A DNA stretch of 21,384 nucleotides from a virus: positions 1 to 21,384 of IMG/VR virus record IMGVR_UViG_3300043436_001000; one strand, 5' to 3'. Position numbers and translations under genes: made by a program. This document shows positions 1 through 8,277 of the stretch, in pieces. Every line of letters begins with the position of its first letter. Positions within the stretch are counted from its first letter, which is position 1. The notes below the pieces were generated by a model. The model had not been told where the DNA came from, ran no database searches, and saw only the letters and a program-made list of their open reading frames with translations.

Positions 1-1154
1 TTCTTCTGCTTAGTAGACATTTCTACGTCACGACGCTCAAACATCATTTCTGGCAACCAAGGCAACACACGAGATTTCAACATACGACGCATACGAGGAT
101 TAATAGTTGCGTGGAACTCTTCTTCCATGTGTGGCTTTACGCCAAGAACCATCATTCCACCAAACGCATTGAGCATTGTGTTAATCATGCGGTCAATCCA
201 TCTAGTCTTGCTCGGGAACTCTTGTGGAGATAGCCAGTGCAGGATAGCCCACATGTCAAGAACGTTGTTAGCAATTGGAGTACCAGTCAAAGCAAAGCGA
301 ATGTCAGCATTACCAGTTGCAGACCAAAGTGCACGAGTCTGTTTTGACTTAGGCTCTTTTGAACGGTGCATCTCGTCGGCTACAACAGCCTTAAAATCAA
401 TAGCGTTTAGTTCTCTAGGATGTACCTCACAACGATTTAGAGTTACACGGTCATCGTGCCCACCACAGTCTGGACACTTAGCAAGTGCAACAGAACCGTA
501 AGGTGCAAGACGAGAGTGTGAACGTAGTGACTCCCAGTTAATTACATAAACATCCACGTTTTCTTCATCAAACTGCTTACGACGTTGAGTCGCAGTTCCC
601 TTGATAACTTGGACCTTTACTTCTGGCCACCACTTCTTAAACTCACGTTGCCAGTTCTTTTTCAAAGTGTTAGGGCAGACGATGAGGGCTGGAAATACTA
701 CTTCGCCCCCATCGTTAACTGCCTTAAGAGCACGAATCGCCTGAGCGGTCTTGCCCAATCCCGGCTCGTCGGCAAGCAAAGCCTGTCGAGCAGTAGCCAG
801 AAATTTTACCCCAGCACGTTGGTGTGGGAATAAGTCTTCGTTACCAGTTTCGCCTTCTTCAAGTGCCTCTAGGTCACGAAGAGCATTAGCAGGGTCGATA
901 CGCTTAAAGCGTTCGCTTGTAGCCCAAGCCTTAATACGGTCACCTAAAACTAGGTCATCTCTAAATGTAGAACGTAGGGCTAAGCAAGCAGACCAAGATA
1001 CTGGTACTTTCCAATTTTGAGTCTTTGAGTCGTAGGTCGAGCCAGGAATACTTTTACATAGTTCCTTGAAACGCCAATCAGACACAATAACGATGTGCTT
1101 TTCAGCCTCATCGAGTTCTACATTTATCGCCACTTGGGAGATTCCTTTCGTCAT
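1..1154 (-). CDS. SNF2-family DNA helicase/translocase, C-terminus cut by window edge
   Basis: The frame is open from an ATG at 1154 to the left edge (384 complete codons), so the 3' end lies outside the window. It encodes the first RecA-like lobe of an SF2/SNF2 ATPase: a Q-motif-like stretch LFPHQRAGVKFL (about 109-120), Walker A DEPGLGKT (129-136), a DEAH-type box written DEMH (260-263) and motif III TGTP (290-293). The N-terminal stretch around YDSKTQNWKVPV (41-52) resembles the HARP-like segment before the SMARCAL1-type motor. Between motifs Ib and II lies a Cys/His cluster (C227, C230, C242, H245) that could bind zinc. Family members remodel or anneal DNA forks in phage replication or recombination, and the polymerase and resolvase genes upstream fit that role. 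An in-frame ATG also exists at 1163. Neither start has a good Shine-Dalgarno, whereas a TGCTAGTAT promoter-like box sits right before them. Confidence 0.93.
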   Translation of the reverse strand, partial: MTKGISQVAINVELDEAEKHIVIVSDWRFKELCKSIPGSTYDSKTQNWKVPVSWSACLALRSTFRDDLVLGDRIKAWATSERFKRIDPANALRDLEALEEGETGNEDLFPHQRAGVKFLATARQALLADEPGLGKTAQAIRALKAVNDGGEVVFPALIVCPNTLKKNWQREFKKWWPEVKVQVIKGTATQRRKQFDEENVDVYVINWESLRSHSRLAPYGSVALAKCPDCGGHDDRVTLNRCEVHPRELNAIDFKAVVADEMHRSKEPKSKQTRALWSATGNADIRFALTGTPIANNVLDMWAILHWLSPQEFPSKTRWIDRMINTMLNAFGGMMVLGVKPHMEEEFHATINPRMRRMLKSRVLPWLPEMMFERRDVEMSTKQK

Positions 1155-1208
1155 TACATACATACTAGCACAGAATTTAAAAAGTTAAAAACTTTTCTTG
1201 CTAGTATC
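1155..1208 (-). promoter_or_regulatory. nested inverted repeat with extended -10 box before the helicase gene
   Basis: This 54-bp gap holds a perfect 9-bp inverted repeat, ATACTAGCA at 1162-1170 and TGCTAGTAT at 1199-1207. Inside it is a second perfect 7-bp repeat, AAAAGTT at 1180-1186 and AACTTTT at 1190-1196. Read on the minus strand, the arm next to the gene is TGCTAGTAT, which fits an extended -10 (TGnTAnnnT), with a poor -35 (TTTAAC) about 16 nt upstream. Transcription from it would begin within a base or two of the ATG at 1154, giving a leaderless or nearly leaderless mRNA. The dyad could be an operator or an RNA hairpin. The symmetry is seen directly; the promoter and operator roles are inference. 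Confidence 0.45.
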
Positions 1209-1682
1209 TCAACTATCAAAGAGTTTAGTTGGTATCCAGCCGATTTTCACTAAGCGTAGCACGGCGTGTCGGATTGCGTCAAGTGCGTGTCCTTCGCCAC
1301 TTTTGTGCCAATAGCCTATTTTCTTTAACTTAGCGTTATCAAACATAGCCTTAGCATCTGCTGGAGATTGGAATATTATATCTTCAGGATTCATGCCATG
1401 GTCCATAAGGATTTGTTTTAATATACCAATCTGCTCTAGAGAGTAAGGAGCCTGAGAGTTTCTAACAGTCTGTGCGTTGATAGTGAATCTTTCACACACA
1501 ATGTCGATTGGCATACTGAACTCAATAGAAGAGCGTAGAGCAATTCTGATTGGCTCGGCATATTGATTTTGTTGGTACTCGCCAGACCAGAGAAGTCTAG
1601 GCTCATAACCTTTTTCGTATTCAAACAAACAAATACCACTGGCTTTGCCGGGGTCTACGCTAAGAATAAGTTTTTTACTCAT
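1209..1682 (-). CDS. RuvC-like Holliday junction resolvase
   Basis: A 157-residue protein with an RNase H/RuvC fold signature. VDPG near the N-terminus supplies D10, CERF supplies E64, and the C-terminal helix HALDAIRHA supplies H132 and D135. This matches the acidic centre of RuvC, in which the third site may be His as in Thermus RuvC. It would resolve Holliday or branched DNA before packaging or during recombination. The start is the ATG at 1682, which lies inside the last codons of the polymerase gene and overlaps it by 8 bp (ATGAGTAA), so translation is probably coupled. The frame is open further upstream to 1739, but that part runs inside the polymerase gene and does not look like RuvC. 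The length matches bacterial RuvC (about 160-175 aa). The family call is firm; the exact substrate is inferred. Confidence 0.85.
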   Translation of the reverse strand: MSKKLILSVDPGKASGICLFEYEKGYEPRLLWSGEYQQNQYAEPIRIALRSSIEFSMPIDIVCERFTINAQTVRNSQAPYSLEQIGILKQILMDHGMNPEDIIFQSPADAKAMFDNAKLKKIGYWHKSGEGHALDAIRHAVLRLVKIGWIPTKLFDS

Positions 1683-3492
1683 CGTACTTAGCACCCCAGT
1701 TTTCAAATGGACCATCGACTCCAGCAGTAAGTGGGACATCCCAACCCTCTGTTGTAGTCATACATTCACGAACAGTCTGCATAATCTCCTCAACGTTATC
1801 TTTAGGTACGTTCAAAACAATTTCATCGTGTACTGGGACGATTAGGTACTCAGTCAAATCTGCTTGGTCTAGTTTTACTAAATTCTGCTTAAAGATTTCT
1901 GCAGCACTTGCTTGAATCAAATAGTTAGTCAGTGAATAAACTCGGTCATCATCACAAGGCAATCTACGACCAGTCTTAGTTTTGACGTAGCCAACACCCT
2001 CAGAGCGTAGACGTTTCATACCAGCGTCTTCAATTGCCTGAGCCATGTAACGCACACCCGGATAGTTTTGGTCAAAAGCATCTACTACCGATTTCATTTG
2101 TGCATCGGACACCCCAGCAGTCAGAGCCATAGTTGTTACACCAGCACCATACAACTTTCCATAGACCACACCTTTGATAAGTTTGCGTCGGTTGTCTGAC
2201 TTTTGTGCTGTCGGGTCTTGATATACCTGACGCATAATTTCGGTAAACACGTCTCCACCAGTTCGGTCAGCCTCATTAAATAGATTGATTAGGTCTTGGT
2301 CTTGACTGAGGTTTGCTGTAAGGCGAAACTCTACTTGGTCGAGGTCGGAAGAGATGATTAGATGGTCATCGTCTTTAGGGATAAACGCACGACGGACAGT
2401 AGCATCTCCAGACGGCAAAGTCTGAAGTGCAGGGTCAGTGATAGACATACGACCAGTTCGTGCAGCAAGAGTACGAATAGACGGATGGACAATACCATTG
2501 ATGTTTCCTTCAAGGAAGTTCTTAAAGTATGTATTAGCCAACTTGTCAGCCTTACGTTGCTTTAGGACAACTTCAGCCAACTGCTGTACATCTGGAGTAC
2601 CATCACGAACTAGCATCTTTAGTTGGTCTTTAGATGCAGACTTCTGACCAGACGGAGTTGTCTCCGTAATGTCAGCACCCATCTTTTCCAACTGTCTTAC
2701 AAGTTGAATGTTGCTAGTGATAGACATACCGTATGTGTCTTGCCCCCACTTGCGAACGCTCTCACCGTATTGATTCAACTCATCAAACTTTTTCTGTGAG
2801 TAGTCGAGGTCTACACGAGCACCGTTAAGTTCCATACGAGTGGCAATCTTGCGAGTAGCCATTTCTAGTTCATAAGGAGTGGAGTAAATTCCACCAGTGC
2901 CACACTTCTCCCAAAACTGCTCAAACAGTCTCATGGTCAGTACAGGGTCTAAAGCACCATAAGCCCAGTAGGGTTCAAAGTTTACTGGCACAGTACCCCA
3001 AGTCCAACCATTTTCGTGCAAAGAGTTGTCTAAGTGAGTTTGAAGTGCAGCAGCCTTGCCGTCTACATACTGAGCAGTCAGTTTCTTAAGTGCAGCCGAA
3101 CCAATAGGGTCGATAATCTGCGACATAATCATTGTGTCGTGAGCACGTTGCCAAGGAATAGACCAGCGAGAGTGAATCTCAAACCACTTAGCCTCAAACG
3201 CAATGTTGTGGCAGACAATAGGTCCATCAAACTTTTCCATTGCCTCGTAGAACACTCCAGACCATTCATCCCAAGGTATGGCCCAACCAGTCTGAGCGTC
3301 TCCAACTTGCACGAGACGTAACTTACCGTGCCAAGGAGACAAGGCATCTTTAGTAGGTCTGCCAGCAAGTTCACCAGTTTCGGTGTCTATGGCAATAGCG
3401 TTCATAGGTCGACGTTGGCTTAGCCAAGTCATAAACTTTTCGGCTTTTTCTACGCTGTCTACAAGATTGAGTTGCACATCGGCAAGGCTCAT
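1675..3492 (-). CDS. family A (PolA-type) DNA polymerase with 3'-5' exonuclease
   Basis: 605 residues, consisting of a DEDDy proofreading domain followed by a Pol I-type polymerase; the 5'-3' exonuclease domain of cellular Pol I is absent. Exo I is IDTE (D36, E38), Exo II is HNIAFE (N96, E100 where Asp is usual), and Exo III is Y178-x3-D182. Polymerase motifs are TGRMS..P.LQTLP (346-360), motif A SSDLDQVEFR (D383, E388, R390), motif B RRKLIKGVVYGKLYG (R436, K440, Y444, Y448) and motif C VPVHDE (H555, D556, E557). All catalytic residues needed for synthesis are present. Y444 in the O-helix corresponds to Tyr526 of T7 polymerase, where E. coli Pol I has Phe762. A Shine-Dalgarno-like AAGGACGG precedes the ATG at 3492. 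This is probably the replicative polymerase of the phage. Confidence 0.97.
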   Translation of the reverse strand: MSLADVQLNLVDSVEKAEKFMTWLSQRRPMNAIAIDTETGELAGRPTKDALSPWHGKLRLVQVGDAQTGWAIPWDEWSGVFYEAMEKFDGPIVCHNIAFEAKWFEIHSRWSIPWQRAHDTMIMSQIIDPIGSAALKKLTAQYVDGKAAALQTHLDNSLHENGWTWGTVPVNFEPYWAYGALDPVLTMRLFEQFWEKCGTGGIYSTPYELEMATRKIATRMELNGARVDLDYSQKKFDELNQYGESVRKWGQDTYGMSITSNIQLVRQLEKMGADITETTPSGQKSASKDQLKMLVRDGTPDVQQLAEVVLKQRKADKLANTYFKNFLEGNINGIVHPSIRTLAARTGRMSITDPALQTLPSGDATVRRAFIPKDDDHLIISSDLDQVEFRLTANLSQDQDLINLFNEADRTGGDVFTEIMRQVYQDPTAQKSDNRRKLIKGVVYGKLYGAGVTTMALTAGVSDAQMKSVVDAFDQNYPGVRYMAQAIEDAGMKRLRSEGVGYVKTKTGRRLPCDDDRVYSLTNYLIQASAAEIFKQNLVKLDQADLTEYLIVPVHDEIVLNVPKDNVEEIMQTVRECMTTTEGWDVPLTAGVDGPFENWGAKYDE

Positions 3493-3533
3493 TTTCCGTC
3501 CTTAATTGTCGTTTTGTTTTTTAAGTGTACTAC

Positions 3534-3776
3534 CTATACGAAGTCTTCTCCATCATCTTCGCCAAAATCGTTGGATAGTTCTTCGTCATCAAAATTATCT
3601 TCTGGCATAGGAGTATAAGCCATACTGTTTGACATAACCATGCCAACTAATTGTAGAGCCTCGCTCTGTGTAAATCCTCCACGCTGCAGAGAATTAAATA
3701 GTTCATTAAATTGAATAGCCACTGTGTCCAAGTGAGAAAGATTGTCACCGAACATAGACATATCTTCACTAGACAT
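3534..3776 (-). CDS. small acidic protein of unknown function
   Basis: An 80-residue protein I do not recognise by family. The N-terminal two-thirds looks helical, including the segment GGFTQSEALQLVGMVM (33-48). That pattern of a Gly-rich turn followed by FTxxEAL is seen in many short phage proteins. The last 20 residues are a strongly acidic tail (DDEELSNDFGEDDGEDF). There is no membrane segment or signal peptide. AAGAGAA lies a few bases before the ATG at 3776 and serves as a Shine-Dalgarno. It sits between the tail-tip module and the polymerase gene, 15 bp from the upstream stop and 41 bp from the polymerase start, so it is probably co-transcribed with both. The acidic tail would allow binding to a basic partner or mimicry of DNA charge, but no function is claimed. 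Confidence 0.75.
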   Translation of the reverse strand: MSSEDMSMFGDNLSHLDTVAIQFNELFNSLQRGGFTQSEALQLVGMVMSNSMAYTPMPEDNFDDEELSNDFGEDDGEDFV

Positions 3777-3791
3777 TAGTTCTCTTTTCGA

Positions 3792-4262
3792 TTAAGGAAT
3801 CAATTCTATTCTATAGATAGATTCGATAGCCGAGTCTTTATCAGAAGCAGTTTCTAGCAATCTTTGAGCGACGTTAGTTAAATAACGAGCACCACCTTGG
3901 TCGTACTTGTACAGAGCATCTAGTACAGCAGAAGGTTCTTCGCTTACCTGTGCCCAATATCTATGCTTTTCTGGGAACACCAAGTCAGCCTGACTAGATG
4001 GTCGACATTCTTCACAAGGAAGTGAGTCTTTTTCTAGCAACCCAAAACTGATTTCCTGTAGTCCGTACCTCTTAACTAGAGGACAGGCTGCACCGTGATA
4101 GACAAGAGAAACTCCAATACGAGATAAGACATAAGAGCCACTCTCTGTTTTATATAAGTGGAACTCAATCCATCTAGTGGAGCCACGTCTATAAGATGAT
4201 GATTTGCCCAGAAGATTGCCCTCAAATTGTAGAGTTCTGGAACCGTCTTTTACTTCATGCAT
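3792..4262 (-). CDS. hypothetical protein, 156 aa
   Basis: I do not recognise a named family. The N-terminal half (about 10-60) reads as alternating beta strands with a pattern RW-x-E-x-x-LYKT-x-x-G-x-YV and then SLVYHGAACPLV. Similar strand patterns occur in uncharacterised actinophage proteins, from memory only. Cysteines at C60 and in the CEEC-type stretch (LPCEECRP, about 81-88), together with H56, could bind a metal. The C-terminal half (about 105-150) looks helical. AGAGAG precedes the ATG at 4262 and gives a plausible ribosome site. The gene lies between two other small unknowns, 19 bp after the previous stop and 15 bp before the next start. Its place just downstream of the tail tip and upstream of replication genes does not decide between a structural and an early role. 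Confidence 0.75.
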   Translation of the reverse strand: MHEVKDGSRTLQFEGNLLGKSSSYRRGSTRWIEFHLYKTESGSYVLSRIGVSLVYHGAACPLVKRYGLQEISFGLLEKDSLPCEECRPSSQADLVFPEKHRYWAQVSEEPSAVLDALYKYDQGGARYLTNVAQRLLETASDKDSAIESIYRIELIP

Positions 4263-4281
4263 ATTTATCTCTCTAATGTCT

Positions 4282-4674
4282 TTATGAGTCTAAGTCTATC
4301 ACTGTATTAGTTGGTACAACTCTAGTGTTAGGTATTTCAATGTGTCCTAATTCCCATCTAAAGACGTTATCTAAGTTGTGTAGTGCACCTTTGTTGTTAC
4401 GCCAAACAGAGCCTTTTCCAGTAAGAAGCGTAGGGATATTTTTTAAATCATAAACAGTTATTTCCGATAGACCAGCAGGTAAATTTAAATTCATTAAGGC
4501 TTTTTTAATTAATTCAATTTCCCATCCAGCGTCAGTATCGCAATCTAAGGCACCACCCTTATAAATATTGCCATTAATTTCAGTGACAGTAAAGTTTTGA
4601 ACAGCAACCCGAGTCCTGTCTTCATTATAAAAACGTGCATGAATTTTGTCGTTAACTTCAATTTGAATTGTCAT
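4282..4674 (-). CDS. hypothetical protein downstream of the tail-tip gene, 130 aa
   Basis: No family recognised. The N-terminal 40 residues (IQIEVNDKIHARFYN, then VAVQNFTVTEINGNIYKGG) look like a small beta barrel or sandwich. A helical stretch (about 52-68, EIELIKKALMNLNLP) and a second strand-rich part follow. It has no membrane segment, signal peptide or cysteine cluster; the only cysteine is in LDCDTD. It begins 3 bases after the stop of the large tail-tip gene, and its Shine-Dalgarno (AGAAGGAGC) lies inside the end of that gene, so translation is probably coupled. Tight coupling to a receptor-binding-type protein suggests a partner, chaperone or small tip component, but this is inferred from position only. 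Confidence 0.75.
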   Translation of the reverse strand: MTIQIEVNDKIHARFYNEDRTRVAVQNFTVTEINGNIYKGGALDCDTDAGWEIELIKKALMNLNLPAGLSEITVYDLKNIPTLLTGKGSVWRNNKGALHNLDNVFRWELGHIEIPNTRVVPTNTVIDLDS

Positions 4675-4677
4675 TTA

Positions 4678-7600
4678 TTATGCTCCTTCTAGGTATTCGT
4701 AAGTTACTCTTAATTTAGGTAAATCTTCGGTGGTAACGGTCGGGTCTACACCATCAAAATATCCGTAGTTAGTAAGACCCGAGTACCAAGTACTGGTCAC
4801 GGCAGAGAGACCTATAAGAACCCCTCTAACAATGTCTGCTCCAATGTCTGAGTACCAGTCGCTCGGTAGAGTCACCCACTTGCCTTGACCTTTTGCAAAA
4901 ACAGCAGTCATTGTGTCGGTAGCACCGCTAAAGTTTGTGCCTAAAGGTGCAGTAGTTTGGTCTTCTAAATTACCGTCGCTATGTGCACCAATGTATACGG
5001 TGAGACCGCTAGCATTGTAAGAGTGCCTGTTCCTCAGGTAAAGTTCTACTTTAGTGACAGTTGCATTAGTAGGTAAATCTAGAACAGGGAATCTGATTGC
5101 GGATTTTTTAGTTCCAGATGCGGTTCCTGGATTACCTTGATATAAGGAGTATCTGTAAGCGTATTCTCCAGAAGTAGTGCTAGTGCCCCTACCATAATTG
5201 TCAAAGTAAGCAGACTGGTCAGCATTTTTTGTGACAGTTTTAGTTACGGTTACACCATCTCCAGTGGTGCCACCACTCGTGTGAGGACCTGTATTGTCAT
5301 CAAAGTCGTAAGACTGGCTACCAATTTCTGTCCTATAAAAATCTTGAACCGAATCAAAACTGGGATATTTAGAAGGTCCTTCATCAGAGACAATTAAAGT
5401 TGCTGCTGGGTAGGGCGACCCAGCAGTAGAAAGCGTTATATTAGCGTTCGCTGGGGTGCTAGTAGGAGTTGCTTGCAACAATATTGTCCAGTAAATAGGC
5501 ACACCAGCCTTTACTTCTGAAAAGTTTGTACTAAATCTTGCATATGTTTTTGCTACAGGAGAGTCAACATCCTGATATTGAGTGGTGTTAAAAGTAATTG
5601 CACCGCTAGTAGCGTGATTAATAGTGGTAGTAAACTGAGTAGAACTAACAATGCTATTTATAACTGTTCCAGTTCCAAATACTCCAGTACCACTCACTTT
5701 ATCTAGTTTAAATCCAGGATAGAGTCCAGCAGTATTAGCAACAGTTACGGTTTTTACACCAGCACTTAGCGTTGCAGTTCTTTGTACAACATTACCTAAG
5801 TCAACGGTGTGAAGTGCTATACCCTTAGTCGTGTATTTAATGTAACTAGAGCCGTCTGTATAGTCATTACTTTCGCGTAAAGTCCAATACCCAGAAAACG
5901 GGTAGTCCACTCCAGAAACTCCAACTATATCGCCAGTAAATCTGTTAGATGCTCCATCAGTTCTTATACTAATCATGGTACTCTGAGCGGCAGAAAAAGT
6001 TATAGAGCCAGAGGTAGCATGCGAAGTTTCAAAACCTAAATTATCTACTACGTTAAAAACTGTACTTGAGAAAACGGTACCTACATACACAACACCGCTA
6101 TTACCAAATACCCCAGTACCAGAAGTTTTACTTAAAAGTTGTCCAGATATTAAGTTTGCTGTATTTCCAGTAGTTAGTGTTACGTTTGCAGTTGAAGTAG
6201 ATAGCGTGGCTACTAGCCCAGTTTTTGCTGCAACGCTTTCTGCTCGTTTTCCTATAATGGTTTGAGCGGAAGAATCTAAATCTGTTGCGTCTACATGTAT
6301 AGATGGCATATTTATGCTTGTGTGAATGCCAGCCCCTACTACAAAACGGCTAGAGTAGTCAAGTTCTTCGCCAATGCTGAGAGGACCTGTCCCCATGTAA
6401 AGGTATAAAACAGCATTTTTGTTAGATGAGTTATTTATTGAAAAATTTCCGTTAAGGGGGTCAATTCTATACGCTCTACCCTCTTCTAGAGTAAACACTC
6501 CAGAGGCAACGCTCATGTAGGGAGAAGCATTGGTCATAACCATAGTTTCTGGAGTAAAGTATCCATTATAAATAGTTCCTCTAGGAAGCCTATTAAAATA
6601 AGAGTTGTAAGTTTCAATTTCTCCAGCATCAGTGTTGGCTGTGTTTAGTTCGCTGTATGGAAAACCATTGTAGGAAGCATTAGCAAAATCCCCAACTAAA
6701 GCAACTCCGCCTAAAATAAAATTGTCTGAGTCAACTGAAGCAAAAACAGCCTTACCTTCACTGTCAATAGAGGTAACTACGTCAACTCCATTGTAAATAT
6801 TAAACACGGAATTAGTTGCGGTAGTTAAGTCAACAGCAAGAGAGCCGTTTGGTTGGTACAGACGTAATCCGTCTGGAGTCAATTCTGAGCGTTGTCTGCC
6901 ATTGTAGGCAACAGCCTTACCTACAACGCTAGAGTTTGAAGTTATGTCGCCACTAACTATTGTGTAAGTAAAAGTGTTTGTAGTAGGTACTCCACTAATA
7001 ATGTGCGTACCGTCATAAGGAGCACCAACGTTAGAGATAACTACAGAACTATCAATTTTAAAACTGTGAGGTGCGTCAGTCGTTAAAGTTGCCACTCTAG
7101 TAGTCAAAACAGAAGTATTTACGTTGGCATAAGCAGGTTCTTTAGAGCCATAACCGATAACTTCAAAAACTTTTGCTAACTTTAGCAAAACTGAAGGGCT
7201 ACCAGCAGGTACTTCTAGGTAAACAGCGTACTCTGTTGCAGAGTCAGAGTCTAAAGAAAATACTTGCACTGCTGGAGATACAGCAGCAGTAGGTACATCA
7301 GAGGCTTCTTTTTGGTAACTAAGAGTTGTGTCAGTGACAGCAGTGACTTTAAAAGTGCCGTCAAAAGAAGTATCTATTCCGCTAACTCTTAAAGTGTCTC
7401 CAACAACAAACTCGTGCGAAGTGTTTGTAGTAAGAGTGGCCAAGTTGCTAGTAAGAACTTTATTCGAGACGTTGGCAAGGCGATAGTCAGCGTCCCACTC
7501 AACCTTGTTTGTTAGTTCTTCATAGACATAGTCTTCAAGATTTACAGAGCCACGGGTCTCCCACAGGTCATCATTTAAATTATCAGAAACAGTTAGCGTA

Positions 7601-8277
7601 GGACTCGTGTAACTTATGGAGTAGGTATCTACAGCAGTAATTGTGTGGTAGCCGTTGTAGTCAACGTCAAGTCCAGTAACTCTAATCTCATTGCCCACTG
7701 TCCAACCGTGGGCAGTAGCAGTTGTAATAGTTGCTACCCCAGCAGTTGTAGAAGTGTTAGTAACCTCAACAGGGTGAGAGTTCTTCCACCAAATAAGCCT
7801 TAAGTTTACTTCCCTGTCTGACTCCCAAATAGAGTAAATTTTTCTACTTTTTGGAATAGGAACACGGCCAGTCAAATAAATTCTTGATGCTTCATCAGCA
7901 GTAGGAGTAAATAAAAGACCGTCAGAAGTGGCCTCTACGTTTTGGATATTTTCATCATTGTGAAGCCCCTGCTTGTGGAGTTCAGCAAAGCCAGAAGTAA
8001 CTTGTACCCAGTAAGGTACGTCAGTTAGTTCAGAGGGCACACGCTGATTAGATTCTCCAGAGGCAATTTTTGCACCTTCAGAGAAGTTGCTAGCAGAAAT
8101 TCCACCGTAGTTAATAGTGGTGGTGTCAATAGAGTTGACCTCTAGTTGAGCAAAGTCGACACCTTCGTTAATAATTTGGTCTGGTGGAGTTTGCTTATTT
8201 ACAACTTCAAAAGTTTCTTTAATGTCATTGAATCTAGTTCCAAAACTGCGTTTTGAATTATATCTTTTACTAGGCAA
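4678..8277 (-). CDS. minor tail protein, probable receptor-binding tail-tip protein
   Basis: 1199 residues, with a TTG start at 8277 chosen because GGGAGGTGG (8292-8284) sits at the right distance and no ATG follows nearby; the start overlaps the upstream gene by 8 bp. Residues 1-165 form an N-terminal attachment region. Three FCCH-like beta repeats lie at about 176-225, 276-322 and 392-440. Residues 455-530 (ELTPDGLRLYQPNGSLAVDL) resemble fibre/tip proteins of other phages. A second repeat type occurs at about 688-765 and 833-898. The C-terminal 150 residues (KKSAIRFPVLDLP, then KVELYLRNRHSYNASGLTVY) match a beta-sandwich domain common at the C-terminus of actinophage minor tail proteins and similar to carbohydrate-binding DNRLRE-type domains. 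Being last in the tip module and carrying this domain, it most likely contacts the host surface. Confidence 0.88.
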   Translation of the reverse strand: MPSKRYNSKRSFGTRFNDIKETFEVVNKQTPPDQIINEGVDFAQLEVNSIDTTTINYGGISASNFSEGAKIASGESNQRVPSELTDVPYWVQVTSGFAELHKQGLHNDENIQNVEATSDGLLFTPTADEASRIYLTGRVPIPKSRKIYSIWESDREVNLRLIWWKNSHPVEVTNTSTTAGVATITTATAHGWTVGNEIRVTGLDVDYNGYHTITAVDTYSISYTSPTLTVSDNLNDDLWETRGSVNLEDYVYEELTNKVEWDADYRLANVSNKVLTSNLATLTTNTSHEFVVGDTLRVSGIDTSFDGTFKVTAVTDTTLSYQKEASDVPTAAVSPAVQVFSLDSDSATEYAVYLEVPAGSPSVLLKLAKVFEVIGYGSKEPAYANVNTSVLTTRVATLTTDAPHSFKIDSSVVISNVGAPYDGTHIISGVPTTNTFTYTIVSGDITSNSSVVGKAVAYNGRQRSELTPDGLRLYQPNGSLAVDLTTATNSVFNIYNGVDVVTSIDSEGKAVFASVDSDNFILGGVALVGDFANASYNGFPYSELNTANTDAGEIETYNSYFNRLPRGTIYNGYFTPETMVMTNASPYMSVASGVFTLEEGRAYRIDPLNGNFSINNSSNKNAVLYLYMGTGPLSIGEELDYSSRFVVGAGIHTSINMPSIHVDATDLDSSAQTIIGKRAESVAAKTGLVATLSTSTANVTLTTGNTANLISGQLLSKTSGTGVFGNSGVVYVGTVFSSTVFNVVDNLGFETSHATSGSITFSAAQSTMISIRTDGASNRFTGDIVGVSGVDYPFSGYWTLRESNDYTDGSSYIKYTTKGIALHTVDLGNVVQRTATLSAGVKTVTVANTAGLYPGFKLDKVSGTGVFGTGTVINSIVSSTQFTTTINHATSGAITFNTTQYQDVDSPVAKTYARFSTNFSEVKAGVPIYWTILLQATPTSTPANANITLSTAGSPYPAATLIVSDEGPSKYPSFDSVQDFYRTEIGSQSYDFDDNTGPHTSGGTTGDGVTVTKTVTKNADQSAYFDNYGRGTSTTSGEYAYRYSLYQGNPGTASGTKKSAIRFPVLDLPTNATVTKVELYLRNRHSYNASGLTVYIGAHSDGNLEDQTTAPLGTNFSGATDTMTAVFAKGQGKWVTLPSDWYSDIGADIVRGVLIGLSAVTSTWYSGLTNYGYFDGVDPTVTTEDLPKLRVTYEYLEGA
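5584..6216 (-). repeat. second repeat family, two copies in the tail-tip gene
   Basis: Residues about 688-765 and 833-898 share the order: ATLS, a T-V-x-L/V strand, NTA-x-L-x-x-G, a K-x-SGTGVFG turn, a V-x-x-I/V strand, S-S-T-x-F and HATSG-x-I-F. The shared stretch SGTGVFG is identical in both. A third, more diverged copy lies at the C-terminal end of the Dit-like protein (residues 1005-1068, about 10716-10907). The family differs from the H-G/G-D repeats. Confidence 0.75.
6958..7752 (-). repeat. three FCCH-like repeats in the tail-tip gene
   Basis: Copies centre on AHGWTVGN (residue 189 on), SHEFVVGD (287 on) and PHSFKIDS (403 on). Each is followed by a strand, a D-(Y/F)-(N/D)-G turn and a closing V-x-x-V strand. 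They share the layout of the copies in the two genes upstream. Segments of unrelated tip scaffold separate them. Confidence 0.7.

Noticed and set aside
127-501. Plus-strand open frame of 124 codons
   Set aside because: It lies opposite the SNF2 helicase, whose motifs are all in the minus-strand frame; the plus-strand protein has no recognisable features.
585-1020. Two overlapping plus-strand open frames
   Set aside because: Both are antisense to the helicase N-terminal half and encode Ser/Arg/Leu-rich shadow sequence.
1683-1739. Longer N-terminus for the RuvC-like protein
   Set aside because: The extra 19 residues lie wholly within the polymerase gene and do not fit the family; the RuvC start VDPG follows naturally from the ATG at 1682.
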